A DNA stretch of 64,000 nucleotides from a bacterium ADurb.Bin157 (GTDB lineage: Bacteria; Muiribacteriota; Ozemobacteria; Ozemobacterales; Ozemobacteraceae): the NCBI GenBank assembly GCA_002070375.1, contig MWDD01000006.1:1-64000 (forward strand), read 5' to 3'. Each line of letters opens with the position of its first letter. Positions within the stretch are counted from its first letter, which is position 1. Below, in pieces: positions 54,775 through 63,176 of this stretch. Position numbers and translations under genes: made by a program. The notes beneath the pieces were generated by a model that saw nothing but the letters and a program-made list of their open reading frames with translations, made no database searches and was not told where the DNA came from.

Positions 54775-55328
54775 GTCTTCTCCGCTGTTTGTTTTTTAAC
54801 AATACCGATATATGGCAAATTTCTTAAGTAGCCTTTATTATCTAAGCCATATCCCACAACAAAATCATTTTCAATTTTAAAACCGCAATAATCAACCTTA
54901 ACATTTCGCTGATTATTTGAAGGTTTGTTGCACAAAACGCAAACTTTTATTGTTTTAGGATTTCGGGTGGCCAGATGGTTTAGTAAATATGATAAAGTAA
55001 GCCCGGAATCAATTATATCTTCTACCACCAGAACATTTTTACCTTCTATATTCTCAGACAAGTCTTTTTCGAGAGTTACTTTTCCTGAGCTTTTTGTGGC
55101 ATTTCCATAACTTGAGGCAGACATAAAGTCAATTTTCTGAGGCAAATCAATACTGCGACACAAATCTGCGGTAAAAACAAATGCACCCCTCAAAACACAA
55201 ACCACAACCAATTCTTGACCTGCGAAATCAAAGGTGATCTGTTTGCCGAGTTCTTCAATTCTATTTTTGATTTCTGTTTCAGTTAAATAAATTTTTTCTA
55301 TATATTTGTTTGTCACTGTTTCTGACAT
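54771..55328 (-). CDS. hpt: Hypoxanthine phosphoribosyltransferase
   Basis: 185 residues. The PRPP-binding motif VLVVEDIIDSGLTLSYLL lies at about 99-116, with VVCVLRGAFVFTADL near 41-55 and the C-terminal DFVVGYGLDNKGYLRNLPYIG block. It salvages hypoxanthine and guanine with PRPP. A promoter is predicted at 55362-55390. Confidence 0.9.
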   Translation of the reverse strand: MSETVTNKYIEKIYLTETEIKNRIEELGKQITFDFAGQELVVVCVLRGAFVFTADLCRSIDLPQKIDFMSASSYGNATKSSGKVTLEKDLSENIEGKNVLVVEDIIDSGLTLSYLLNHLATRNPKTIKVCVLCNKPSNNQRNVKVDYCGFKIENDFVVGYGLDNKGYLRNLPYIGIVKKQTAEKT

Positions 55329-55361
55329 ATACAGCCTTAATCGTTATTTTTTTGTTCATAC

Positions 55362-55390
55362 AGTTTAAACATCATAATTATAAACGTCAA
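55362..55390 (-). promoter_or_regulatory. Predicted sigma-70-type promoter of hpt
   Basis: Minus strand TTGACG and TAAACT with a 17-base spacer, divergent from the htrA promoter just beyond it. Confidence 0.5.
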
Positions 55391-55400
55391 GATTAAACTT

Positions 55401-55429
55401 GGAACTTTGTTTGAAATATCAAGTCTATA
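55401..55429 (+). promoter_or_regulatory. ECF/sigma-E-like promoter match upstream of htrA
   Basis: GGAACTT at 55401-55407 and TCTATA at 55424-55429, separated by 16 bases. GGAACTT is the -35 consensus of E. coli sigma-E, which drives degP, and the GTCTAT -10 region also resembles it. No matching sigma-70 -35 is seen at normal distance from the TATAAA. Confidence 0.5.
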
Positions 55430-55456
55430 AATACAAACAATTTAAAGGAGTAAAAC

Positions 55457-56899
55457 ATGAAACCTTCAAAATTATTTGTGCTTTTTTTGATTACTTTCCT
55501 ATTTTCTTATTCTTTCAATGAGCCGGCATTTGCCGAAGAAGAAGCTTTAAAAGCCGCCATGTCCATGCAAAAAGCATTTATCAATGTCGCAAAAAAATTA
55601 AAGCCGGCAGTAGTTAACATCTCAACAGAAAAGCTTGTTACTAATGGAAGAGGTTCAACATACGATGATGAAACATACGAGTTTCTCAAAAAGTTCTTCA
55701 ACATGCCGGGATTTCAACGACAACAAGAGGAGCCCAAAATACAAGGAGCAGGTTCAGGAGTAATCATCTCTTCTGATGGAGTTATAGTAACGAATAATCA
55801 TGTTGTAAAAGGCGCGACAAAAATCATCGTCAAAACTTACGATGAAGAAAAATATGAAGCAAAAATTATTGGACAGGATCCACAAACAGATTTAGCAGTG
55901 ATAAAAATTGAACCCAAAAAAGCACTGATTGCGGCACAATTTGCTAACTCCGATAAAGTTGAAGTCGGAGAATGGGCTATAGCTGTCGGCAGTCCACTGG
56001 GTCTTGAGCAAACGGTTACAACCGGTGTGGTAAGCGCAGTAGGACGCTCCGGCATCGGCGCTGCAACAATTGAAGACTTTATTCAAACAGACGCAAGCAT
56101 CAATCCGGGCAATTCAGGCGGCCCATTAGTTAATTTAGAGGGCAAAGTAATTGGCATAAACACTCTAATATATAATGCACCCGGCTCCGGAATAGGCTTT
56201 TCTATCCCTTCCAATCTGGTAGCAAAAGTATCACAGCAGATTCAAAGCACAGGACAGGTAACAAGACCATATTTAGGCATTACCATGCAGCCTGTGACAG
56301 AAGAATTGGCAAATCATTATTCCTTAAAAACCCTTGACGGCGCGGTTATTTTAGATATCAAATCTGATTCACCTGCCGACAAGGCCGGCTTAAAAGCGAT
56401 GGACATAATCACAGAATTTGACAACAAATTGGTTAAGTCAACTTCAGAACTTCAAAAACTTGTTATTCAATCTGAAGTAAACAAGACAGTTAAAGTAAAA
56501 GTTTTGAGAAATGGGCAAACAAAGACATTAAAATTAACTCTTGAACAGATGCCTCAATCTTTTGGCTTAAGTGAATCAGAAATAGCCGAACTGCCTTCGA
56601 AAAAATCGATTAACGAAATAGATGCTCTGGGAGTCTCCGTCAAAACTTTCACCCCCGAAATGGCATCAAAAATGAGAACAGAACACCGTGAAGGGGTAGT
56701 AATCACCTCTGTTAAAGCCGGAACAAAAGCAGATAATTCCGGTCTTAAAACAGGAGACATCGTTTTACAGGTTAACGGAGAAGAAGTAAAAACAGATTCC
56801 GAGTTTGAAAAAGCGATTTCAAATACAAAATCAAATAACAGCTATGTATTTTTGATAAATAGATCCGGAACACCCATGTTTGTGGTTATATCAAATTAA
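55457..56899 (+). CDS. htrA: Periplasmic serine protease DegP/HtrA
   Basis: 480 residues. Signal peptide ends near EPAFA. Trypsin-like catalytic triad His115 (NNHVV), Asp145 (TDLAVI) and Ser220 (GNSGGPL). Two PDZ domains follow, about 265-360 and 385-475. It degrades or refolds misfolded envelope proteins. AAAGGAG is the ribosome binding site. The sigma-E-like promoter directly upstream fits envelope-stress control as in E. coli. Convergent gene eight bases downstream. Confidence 0.94.
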   Translation: MKPSKLFVLFLITFLFSYSFNEPAFAEEEALKAAMSMQKAFINVAKKLKPAVVNISTEKLVTNGRGSTYDDETYEFLKKFFNMPGFQRQQEEPKIQGAGSGVIISSDGVIVTNNHVVKGATKIIVKTYDEEKYEAKIIGQDPQTDLAVIKIEPKKALIAAQFANSDKVEVGEWAIAVGSPLGLEQTVTTGVVSAVGRSGIGAATIEDFIQTDASINPGNSGGPLVNLEGKVIGINTLIYNAPGSGIGFSIPSNLVAKVSQQIQSTGQVTRPYLGITMQPVTEELANHYSLKTLDGAVILDIKSDSPADKAGLKAMDIITEFDNKLVKSTSELQKLVIQSEVNKTVKVKVLRNGQTKTLKLTLEQMPQSFGLSESEIAELPSKKSINEIDALGVSVKTFTPEMASKMRTEHREGVVITSVKAGTKADNSGLKTGDIVLQVNGEEVKTDSEFEKAISNTKSNNSYVFLINRSGTPMFVVISN

Positions 56900-56907
56900 A
56901 AACAGAA

Positions 56908-57519
56908 TCAATTCTTAAGAATTCCGTGCAAAGAACAACTAAACAAACGGCGTCCGTCTTTATAAATAATTGAATAGGTTCCGCCTCTGGGGCACACCGG
57001 GACTTCCTGGAGTGCCCCAATTTCTATCAGTTTTTCAGGATCAAATTTAGTAGTTCTTTTCTTAAAATGCTTGTCGCTGTATAAGACAGCCAATATGAGG
57101 GATCTCATTTTAGAAAAACATTTTAACTTATATTCTTTTTCGTAGTCATCCAATTTTTTAACAGTTCTTTTATAATCTTCTCTGACTTTGCTGTAATCCT
57201 TAAAAACATCTTTTGCATTACGAGTGTTTATTTTTGTCGTATCCATATTGTTAATACGTTCAACCAAGTCTATATAAGAGGCTTGATACATTGTTTGCAT
57301 TCTTTGGAACCTCAAAGTTTCTAGCAAGTCTTTTTTTCCGTCTTCACTTAAAGAAAAATCATCAACATAAGTAAATTGCTCAAAAAAACTTCTTTTTGAG
57401 GGCGCTATGCGTATTTCTCTTTTGAACAGAGTAAAAATGAATGCAACAACGGCAAGGAACAGTAAAACTACTCCAAGCCACAAAAGTTTTTGATTAGAGA
57501 TATTTATCTTGCTAGTCAC
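56908..57519 (-). CDS. Membrane-anchored protein with a CPxGG...CSxHG motif
   Basis: 203 residues from a GTG start. An N-terminal helix at about 13-31 anchors it; the rest is charged and helical, ending with CPRGGTYSIIYKDGRRLFSC and SLHG. Short C-terminal CP.GG.Y ... CS.HG blocks occur in pseudopilin-like and other exported proteins of several phyla and may form a disulfide or metal site. There is no ribosome binding site; the predicted -10 box at 57532-57537 would start transcription only about six bases upstream, so the mRNA may be nearly leaderless. Confidence 0.6.
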   Translation of the reverse strand: MTSKINISNQKLLWLGVVLLFLAVVAFIFTLFKREIRIAPSKRSFFEQFTYVDDFSLSEDGKKDLLETLRFQRMQTMYQASYIDLVERINNMDTTKINTRNAKDVFKDYSKVREDYKRTVKKLDDYEKEYKLKCFSKMRSLILAVLYSDKHFKKRTTKFDPEKLIEIGALQEVPVCPRGGTYSIIYKDGRRLFSCSLHGILKN

Positions 57520-57531
57520 AATATTTTGACA

Positions 57532-57560
57532 ATAATAATATTTCCTATAATCAAAGTCAA
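57532..57560 (-). promoter_or_regulatory. Predicted promoter of the CPxGG protein gene
   Basis: Minus strand TTGACT and TATTAT with a 17-base spacer; predicted start site lies about six bases before the GTG. Confidence 0.5.
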
Positions 57561-57646
57561 TCTGATTACAATTAGTTAATGAAAAATATCTATCTGCCGA
57601 AACATTTAAAGTAATTCAGAATAAAAATAAATCGGAGTAATGCGGA

Positions 57647-57805
57647 ATGTTAAAAGATTTTATTATTGCATCTACCTTAACCATATTGTTTTCTGTTGGG
57701 GTAGGCGTATTATTTGTACAAACGATTTTTGAACTTTTTCATTTATTTATAAAAGACAATAAGCCTGCGCAAGAAGATAAAAATACAATTACTCTCAATA
57801 ATTAA
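57647..57805 (+). CDS. Small single-helix membrane protein (52 residues)
   Basis: Starts MLKDFIIAST, with one hydrophobic helix at about residues 5-25 and a charged C-terminal tail rich in Asp, Lys and Asn. GGAG lies nine bases before the ATG. It sits alone between the CPxGG protein and the SH3b gene. Coding is supported by an intact frame, ribosome binding site and helix pattern, but small size leaves doubt. Function unknown. Confidence 0.5.
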   Translation: MLKDFIIASTLTILFSVGVGVLFVQTIFELFHLFIKDNKPAQEDKNTITLNN

Positions 57806-57820
57806 TTTTTACATTTTTTT

Positions 57821-57840
57821 AAACTTTTTTAAACTTTTTT
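57821..57840. repeat. Two tandem AAACTTTTTT units before the SH3b gene
   Basis: A 10-bp unit twice in a row, followed by a TATAAT at 57856-57861 that may be the -10 box of the SH3b gene. Confidence 0.4.
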
Positions 57841-57885
57841 CCCAAAATAATGTAGTATAATTAAAGCATTATAAGGGGGAAGTTA

Positions 57886-59169
57886 ATGAAAACCAAAAAC
57901 TGCCTATTCACAGCTGCACTGGCAATAACGCTTTTTAGCGTATTACCGGGCACTTCCACAGCCAAAACACCTTTCAGTGTTGACACGGTTGAGATCGGCT
58001 CCAAATCTTCAGCTGCCTCAAAAACCACAACCGCCGAAGCAACAACTCAATCAAATAAAGCTCAATCAGCAAGTAAAAAATCGATAAAAAAGGGCAAAGT
58101 CAGAGCCGACGTACTTAATGTAAGAAAAGGCCCTTGGAGCGACGTTTTAGGAACAATAAAAAAGAATGATTCCGTCAATATAGTCGGAAACTTAGGCGAT
58201 TGGTATGAAATTGAATATAACGGAAAAAAAGCATACGTGCACTCTAAATGGGTAGATGTTGACGGAGTAAAACGAAATTATCCCGACTCGGGCGAAGTTA
58301 GCAATTGTTATTGGCTTAACGTAAGAAGAGCCCCCGGCGGCGACATATTAGGACAATTTAAAGCAGGAACAAAAGTAGAAATTCTTGGCTCTGTCGGTGA
58401 TTGGTACAAAATCAGTTACAACGGAAACGAAGCATTTGTCGCTAAGCGATATATTGACTCACCCTCTTCTTCCGCGAAACAAACGCCTAAAACCTCCGAA
58501 TTCAAAAACTTTGACGGTTATGTTAATGCTTCTATAGGTCTTAACGTAAGAGACGGAGTTTGGGGCAATGTAGTTACTGCTCTTCCGAATGGAACAAAAA
58601 TTAAAGTTATCGGAAAGACCGGCGACTGGTATAAGATTAACTACAATGGTACCACAAGATATGTTCATGCATCTTATGTAAGCAACTCTGCACCAAAATC
58701 CTCTTCTTCAAGTTCAGGATCAAGAAATACGTCAACTCCGGCCCCCGCCGCAGGGAATTTACAGAATAAAATAGTAAGTTCCGCCAAATCATTAGTGGGC
58801 AGCACAAGATTCAGAGGCCCTGAAGTATCAGGCGGCCGGTTAGCTTGTGCGCAGGTTGCAACAACCGCACTGAAAAATGCAGGTGCCCTCGACAAAGTCC
58901 ACCTTAACTGCCGTTCAGCAGTTACCGACCTTAAATCAAAAGGTTGGAAAGAAGTAAGCGTTCCCCCCTTCAGAGAAGGCGACGTAATTTTATGGAAAAC
59001 TTACGACTATACCGGAGACGGCATCAAAGACCCGGACACCCACATCGGTATCATGGTAAAAGAAGGCAATACTTTTAAAGCCATGAATAATTCATCTTCT
59101 CTAAGAACACCTCGCTTATCTGATCCTTATAGCATAGGTCCTATAACCAGAGTTCTTAGAAAATCTTAA
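57886..59169 (+). CDS. Cell-wall hydrolase with three SH3b domains and an NlpC/P60-like C-terminus
   Basis: 427 residues. Signal peptide to about residue 26, Ser/Thr/Ala linker, then three bacterial SH3 domains at about 66-122 (DVLNVRKGPWSDVLG), 135-190 and 212-268 (GLNVRDGVWGNVV), each ending with GDWY.I.YNG. Residues about 290-427 resemble an NlpC/P60-type cysteine peptidase: Cys in GRLACAQVATTAL and His in DTHIGIMV. It probably binds and cleaves peptidoglycan stem peptides. Ribosome binding site AAGGGGGA. A terminator follows. Confidence 0.82.
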   Translation: MKTKNCLFTAALAITLFSVLPGTSTAKTPFSVDTVEIGSKSSAASKTTTAEATTQSNKAQSASKKSIKKGKVRADVLNVRKGPWSDVLGTIKKNDSVNIVGNLGDWYEIEYNGKKAYVHSKWVDVDGVKRNYPDSGEVSNCYWLNVRRAPGGDILGQFKAGTKVEILGSVGDWYKISYNGNEAFVAKRYIDSPSSSAKQTPKTSEFKNFDGYVNASIGLNVRDGVWGNVVTALPNGTKIKVIGKTGDWYKINYNGTTRYVHASYVSNSAPKSSSSSSGSRNTSTPAPAAGNLQNKIVSSAKSLVGSTRFRGPEVSGGRLACAQVATTALKNAGALDKVHLNCRSAVTDLKSKGWKEVSVPPFREGDVILWKTYDYTGDGIKDPDTHIGIMVKEGNTFKAMNNSSSLRTPRLSDPYSIGPITRVLRKS

Positions 59170-59179
59170 TTTCAAATAT

Positions 59180-59217
59180 AAAAAACAGGTTGTCTCTCAA
59201 CTGGCAGCCTGTTTTTT
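59180..59217 (+). terminator. Rho-independent terminator after the SH3b gene
   Basis: A 15-base stem with G-T pairs (left arm 59180-59194, right arm 59203-59217) and a T run, 11 bases after the stop. Confidence 0.7.
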
Positions 59218-59304
59218 ATATAGAAATGATTTGATTTTTATAGAATTTTAAGTTTTAATAATAGATTAAACTAAATGTGAGAACTCTCAGAAAGTAGGAT
59301 AATA

Positions 59305-61044
59305 ATGAGAAAAACTTTTGTTCTGTTATCGGCCATATTATTTGGCTTATCAGCACAATGTCACGCCTTATCATGGACAATCGACTACGGAACCCCCAAA
59401 GACAAAGGAAAGGTTTCCGTATATAATAACATCACAGCCCCTGATTTTGCAGAGGATGCCCCATACGGGCCTATGTCTTTCAGAGTAATTAAAGAAGACC
59501 TATGGCTTCTCGATTCTGTATCCGGAAGGCTTTTATCATTTAACAAAGAGGGGAAAGCTATAAAACAGATAGATATTCCCAATTTAAATGAGTTCAAACT
59601 TATCGAAGACTTTGCTTTTTCTCACGATCAATCCGGAGTATGGGTCGCGAACGCAGAAGACAGAACCGTCAAAAAAATATCATTATCCGGAGAACAACTA
59701 TTGGAAATTGATGGCAGCAAAATTCCGGGAGGAAACTTTGTTCAAGTCAATCAATTAGAAACAGATTCAAAGGGCAACCTTTACATAGGTGATTGCGGAC
59801 TTGCAAGATTGCTAATTTTTAATTCGAATGGCGTCTTATTAAGAGAAATGCCTTGGCAAAACAGTGGTTTTGCAATTGATTCACAAAATCGCCTTCATAT
59901 AATTGAGTATTCAGAAACAGCCGGATATTTTCATAATATTTATTTGCCGAACGGTCAAATCGGCATTTCAAAGTTTATTGGTTTAAAAGAGCATACTAAT
60001 CCACGACTTTGGTCTGTAACAAACGACAATATTTATGTATCGTTTATACCCGCCGGTGGTTTTCGCGGAATAATTAAACTTTATGAAATAAACAACAATT
60101 CCTTGATAACACGGGTTCAAGACATTGTACCTCAAGGCAACATGAACCGCTATATTGAAATAGGCGCAAAGAATATATTTTTCCCTGTTGCTAATTTCTT
60201 CACAGCGCCAAAAGGCAACTTTGCCATTAAGGAAATCGAATGGGCCGAATACAAATATGAAGAAGCTTATAGTTCTGCGGCTGAAATAACTAAGGAATAC
60301 TTGGTAAAAATACCGGCCGATATAGCGGAAAACGGTCTTCTCGGTATGAGAACCTCAGGTGAGCGTGTTGTTGTGGCGAATAAAAGCGGAAAGTATATTG
60401 TTTTCAACCTTAAAACGGGCGAAACTTTTACCGGAGCACACCAAACCAACTCAGGCCTATTAGATTTCGACACAGTAGTCGGCAAAATAATATACATTGA
60501 CGAAAACGGAAAACTTGGCGGCCATGTAATGTCATTTTGGCCTAAGTCTGCTTTTAAGGCATCTAAAATCGAAGCTTATGACGAGGGTTTGCTTTTAACC
60601 GGCGGTGAAAAAGCATATTTTCTTTCAAAAAATTCTGCACAAATAAATGAAATCGAAGGAATGCGGTTTGCGCAACCCGTTTTACGAGGTTTCGTATGGA
60701 CTCTTAAAATAACGGAACAAGGTAATTGGCGAGCAGATTTAACCGATAGTTTTGGCAATATAATGGGCGAAGTTTACACATTCAGCAAAGATTTTGATCC
60801 GGTAAATATTGAAGTCGGACCGGAAGGTATCGAAGGCGAATTAGTTCTTTCAGCTTATGAAAACGGAATCAGAAAACTAATGTTCATCGGCAATAACGGA
60901 AGAATGTTTTGGAAGATCGATGCTCCCGAAAAAATTTCACCAAGAGATGTGGGCTTTGATCACAACTCAGAACTTCTTTTTATAGAAAAACATGAAGGCG
61001 AGACCTGGATAAGCAGATGGAAAATGGTCACTCCCGAAGGTTAA
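59305..61044 (+). CDS. Exported beta-propeller-like protein, unknown ligand
   Basis: 579 residues. Signal peptide ends near QCHA. Repeated strands resemble NHL/propeller blades: LWLLDSVSGRLLSFNKEGKA, GVWVANAEDRTVKKISLSG, LYIGDCGLARLLIFNSNG, followed by weaker blades (RVVVANKSGKYIVFNLKTG). No catalytic motif. It resembles in style the NHL protein at 32.6-34.1 kb. AGGATAAT precedes the ATG. It is followed by a strong terminator and is probably monocistronic. Confidence 0.68.
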   Translation: MRKTFVLLSAILFGLSAQCHALSWTIDYGTPKDKGKVSVYNNITAPDFAEDAPYGPMSFRVIKEDLWLLDSVSGRLLSFNKEGKAIKQIDIPNLNEFKLIEDFAFSHDQSGVWVANAEDRTVKKISLSGEQLLEIDGSKIPGGNFVQVNQLETDSKGNLYIGDCGLARLLIFNSNGVLLREMPWQNSGFAIDSQNRLHIIEYSETAGYFHNIYLPNGQIGISKFIGLKEHTNPRLWSVTNDNIYVSFIPAGGFRGIIKLYEINNNSLITRVQDIVPQGNMNRYIEIGAKNIFFPVANFFTAPKGNFAIKEIEWAEYKYEEAYSSAAEITKEYLVKIPADIAENGLLGMRTSGERVVVANKSGKYIVFNLKTGETFTGAHQTNSGLLDFDTVVGKIIYIDENGKLGGHVMSFWPKSAFKASKIEAYDEGLLLTGGEKAYFLSKNSAQINEIEGMRFAQPVLRGFVWTLKITEQGNWRADLTDSFGNIMGEVYTFSKDFDPVNIEVGPEGIEGELVLSAYENGIRKLMFIGNNGRMFWKIDAPEKISPRDVGFDHNSELLFIEKHEGETWISRWKMVTPEG

Positions 61045-61068
61045 TTTATGTATAATTAATCAAACACC

Positions 61069-61097
61069 AAAAAACTGCCTGTCGGCAGTTTTTTTTT
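61069..61097 (+). terminator. Strong rho-independent terminator
   Basis: An 11-base stem (AAAAAACTGCC) around the tetraloop TGTC followed by a T run, 24 bases after the propeller-gene stop. Confidence 0.88.
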
Positions 61098-61192
61098 GCA
61101 ATTTTTATAATTTAATAAATTCTTACAGTTTTAACTAAATATGTTTTTCCGAAAGTCGATAGTATCTTATATTTCTATTAAGGAAAAACTTA

Positions 61193-61489
61193 ATGATAAT
61201 GTTAAACGATTCTGATGTAAAGAGCGCCAAAGAAATTGTTGTCAACAGTTTTGTTGCATTAACCGAAGAAACAAGTCTTTTAAAAAGTAACATGGAGAAA
61301 TTAATGATTAAGTATCGCCAAGCCCTAAATATGCTGGCGAAAATGCAACAAAAAAACAGCGCCTTAGAGAAAGAGCTAAATCTTCTTCAGGCGAGAGAAG
61401 TGGCTCTTATCAACCACATAAAATCAAATTTAACCGAGTTTATTGAAGAAAACAAAACAGAAAAAATTGATGTACGGTTAATAAATTGA
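61193..61489 (+). CDS. Small coiled-coil protein
   Basis: 98 residues, start at ATG after AAGGA. Nearly all helical with a heptad pattern over about 25-75 (LMIKYRQALNMLAKMQQKNS then LEKELNLLQAREV), so probably a coiled coil. No membrane helix. I do not recognise the family. It may form a small dimer; function unknown. The methyltransferase gene downstream has its own promoter, so it is likely separate. Confidence 0.6.
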   Translation: MIMLNDSDVKSAKEIVVNSFVALTEETSLLKSNMEKLMIKYRQALNMLAKMQQKNSALEKELNLLQAREVALINHIKSNLTEFIEENKTEKIDVRLIN

Positions 61490-61495
61490 AATAGG

Positions 61496-61524
61496 TTGAA
61501 TTTTTGCTTCCAATTGCTTAAGAT
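61496..61524 (+). promoter_or_regulatory. Predicted promoter of the RlmI-like gene
   Basis: TTGAAT and TAAGAT with a 17-base spacer, 31 bases before the ATG at 61556. The -10 matches that before 40433. Confidence 0.5.
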
Positions 61525-61555
61525 GATTGTAAAGAAATCCAATTAAGCAAGAAAA

Positions 61556-62731
61556 ATGAAAACTCACAAATTAACCCTCAAAAAAAACAAAGAATTTTCA
61601 ATAATTAAAGGGCACCCTTGGGCTTACTCCGAAGCTTTCCAAAATATTCCGCAAGACCTTAATTACGGGGATAAAGTCGAAGTTTATTCCCATAAAAACA
61701 AACTGCTTGGCATGGGAATAGCGGACCCTGACTCAAAGATTCTTGTAAGAATGCTTTCCGCCTCACCCGACAAGAGCGTAGAATCTGCTTTAAGTGAAAT
61801 AATTAAAAGAGCTATCGAACTAAGACTTGAGTTTTTTTCTGATCAGAAAACCACAGCATTCAGATTGATAAACGGTGAAGGAGACGGAATTCCGGGATTA
61901 ATTGCCGACAGATATTCTGATGCGGTGTCAATGCAAATATACACTCGCGCCCTTGAGCCTTATGTTAAACAGATAGTAACCGAAATAAGAAAGCTCCTGC
62001 CTGAGATTAAATGGATATACAAAAGAGACAACATAAGAATTTCAAAGACCGGCTCTGCCGAGCTTATTTACGGCAAAAACATGCCCGATAAAATTGAGTT
62101 TTACGAGAATGGGCTCAAATTCTCTACCGATCTTGTAAATGGTCAAAAAACAGGTTTTTTTCTTGATCAAAGAACGAATAGGCATTTAATAAGAACTATA
62201 AGCAAAAACAAAAGTGTATTGAACTTATGTGGTTACACAGGAGCATTTACAGTTGCAGCAGCAGCGGGCAAAGCATCGTCAAGTTTAACTGTAGATATAT
62301 CCAAACCTGCTCTTGAAGAGGCCAAAAAAAACATCGAACAAAATGGATTTTCCACAAATAAGCATAAAATTCTATCTGCTGATATGTACGAATTTTTAGA
62401 TAAATGCGAGCCTAAAAGTTACGATGTAGTAATTCTGGACCCTCCTTCTATGGCCAAAAGCAGAAAAGACTCCGAAAAAGCGCTGAGAGCTTACAAAAGA
62501 TTAAACCTTGCCGGAGTAAAAGCTGTAAAAAAAGGCGGGTATCTTTTTACGGCATCATGTACCAGCCAAGTATCGTGTTCAGAATTTATCGACGCTGTCC
62601 GAGACGGCATTGCAGCTTCGGGCAGACAGGCTGTTATGATACATGAGTCATACCATGACTTTGACCACCCGGTATCTCTTTCACACCCTGAGGGCAAATA
62701 TCTCAAAGGTCTTCTATTGAAAATTTATTGA
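61556..62731 (+). CDS. RlmI-like class I rRNA cytosine methyltransferase
   Basis: 391 residues. N-terminal PUA domain (GHPWAYSEAFQN), then a RlmI-type region with GQKTGFFLDQRTNR at about 196-209, the SAM motif VLNLCGYTGAFTVAAA and catalytic-site VVILDPPSMAKSR. RlmI methylates C1962 of 23S rRNA; relatives modify other rRNA cytosines. The intact motifs support activity. The Nudix gene follows seven bases later. Confidence 0.85.
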   Translation: MKTHKLTLKKNKEFSIIKGHPWAYSEAFQNIPQDLNYGDKVEVYSHKNKLLGMGIADPDSKILVRMLSASPDKSVESALSEIIKRAIELRLEFFSDQKTTAFRLINGEGDGIPGLIADRYSDAVSMQIYTRALEPYVKQIVTEIRKLLPEIKWIYKRDNIRISKTGSAELIYGKNMPDKIEFYENGLKFSTDLVNGQKTGFFLDQRTNRHLIRTISKNKSVLNLCGYTGAFTVAAAAGKASSSLTVDISKPALEEAKKNIEQNGFSTNKHKILSADMYEFLDKCEPKSYDVVILDPPSMAKSRKDSEKALRAYKRLNLAGVKAVKKGGYLFTASCTSQVSCSEFIDAVRDGIAASGRQAVMIHESYHDFDHPVSLSHPEGKYLKGLLLKIY

Positions 62732-62738
62732 GCAATAT

Positions 62739-63176
62739 ATGACTAATACAATAATTGATGTAGCCGCTGCAATAGTGATAAATAAGGGCAAGTTTTTGTC
62801 CGCAAAACGTCTGGGCGGTTATTTACACAATCTCTGGGAATTCCCCGGAGGCAAGCTTGAAAAGTATGAAACAGCAAAACTGGCAGCAGAACGGGAGCTT
62901 GAGGAAGAACTCGGAATCAAAGCAGTTGCTTCTGAAACAGTTTTAGTATTGGATTACGCTTATCCCGACAAATCAGTGCGGCTTCATTTTGTTCTTTGCT
63001 CATTAGACAATAGCAAAAGCAATAATTTAGCGTTGCTTGCACAAAACCCTACAATTTCATGGTTTACACCTGAAATAGCCCCATTAAATGATTTTTGTCC
63101 GGCAGACAAACTTGCCTTAGAAAAAATTAAATGGGATACAATTTTAAAAAGTGAGGATATTGACAATGATGACTGA
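62739..63176 (+). CDS. MutT-type Nudix hydrolase
   Basis: 145 residues. The Nudix box is GGKLEKYETAKLAAERELEE plus ELGI starting at about residue 34, fitting GX5EX7REUXEEXGU. The C-terminal FTPEIAPLNDFCPADKLAL resembles MutT/8-oxo-dGTPase-like enzymes that clean the nucleotide pool. Its stop overlaps the butyrate kinase start. Confidence 0.85.
   Translation: MTNTIIDVAAAIVINKGKFLSAKRLGGYLHNLWEFPGGKLEKYETAKLAAERELEEELGIKAVASETVLVLDYAYPDKSVRLHFVLCSLDNSKSNNLALLAQNPTISWFTPEIAPLNDFCPADKLALEKIKWDTILKSEDIDNDD

Noticed and set aside
57526-57551. TTGACA...TATAAT pair as a plus-strand promoter for the small membrane protein
   Set aside because: The spacer is only 14 bases, too short for sigma-70, and the plus-strand gene starts about 100 bases further on.
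59279-59290. TGAGAACTCTCA partial palindrome before the propeller gene, possible operator
   Set aside because: Only five-base arms and no second copy seen; too weak to call a regulator site.
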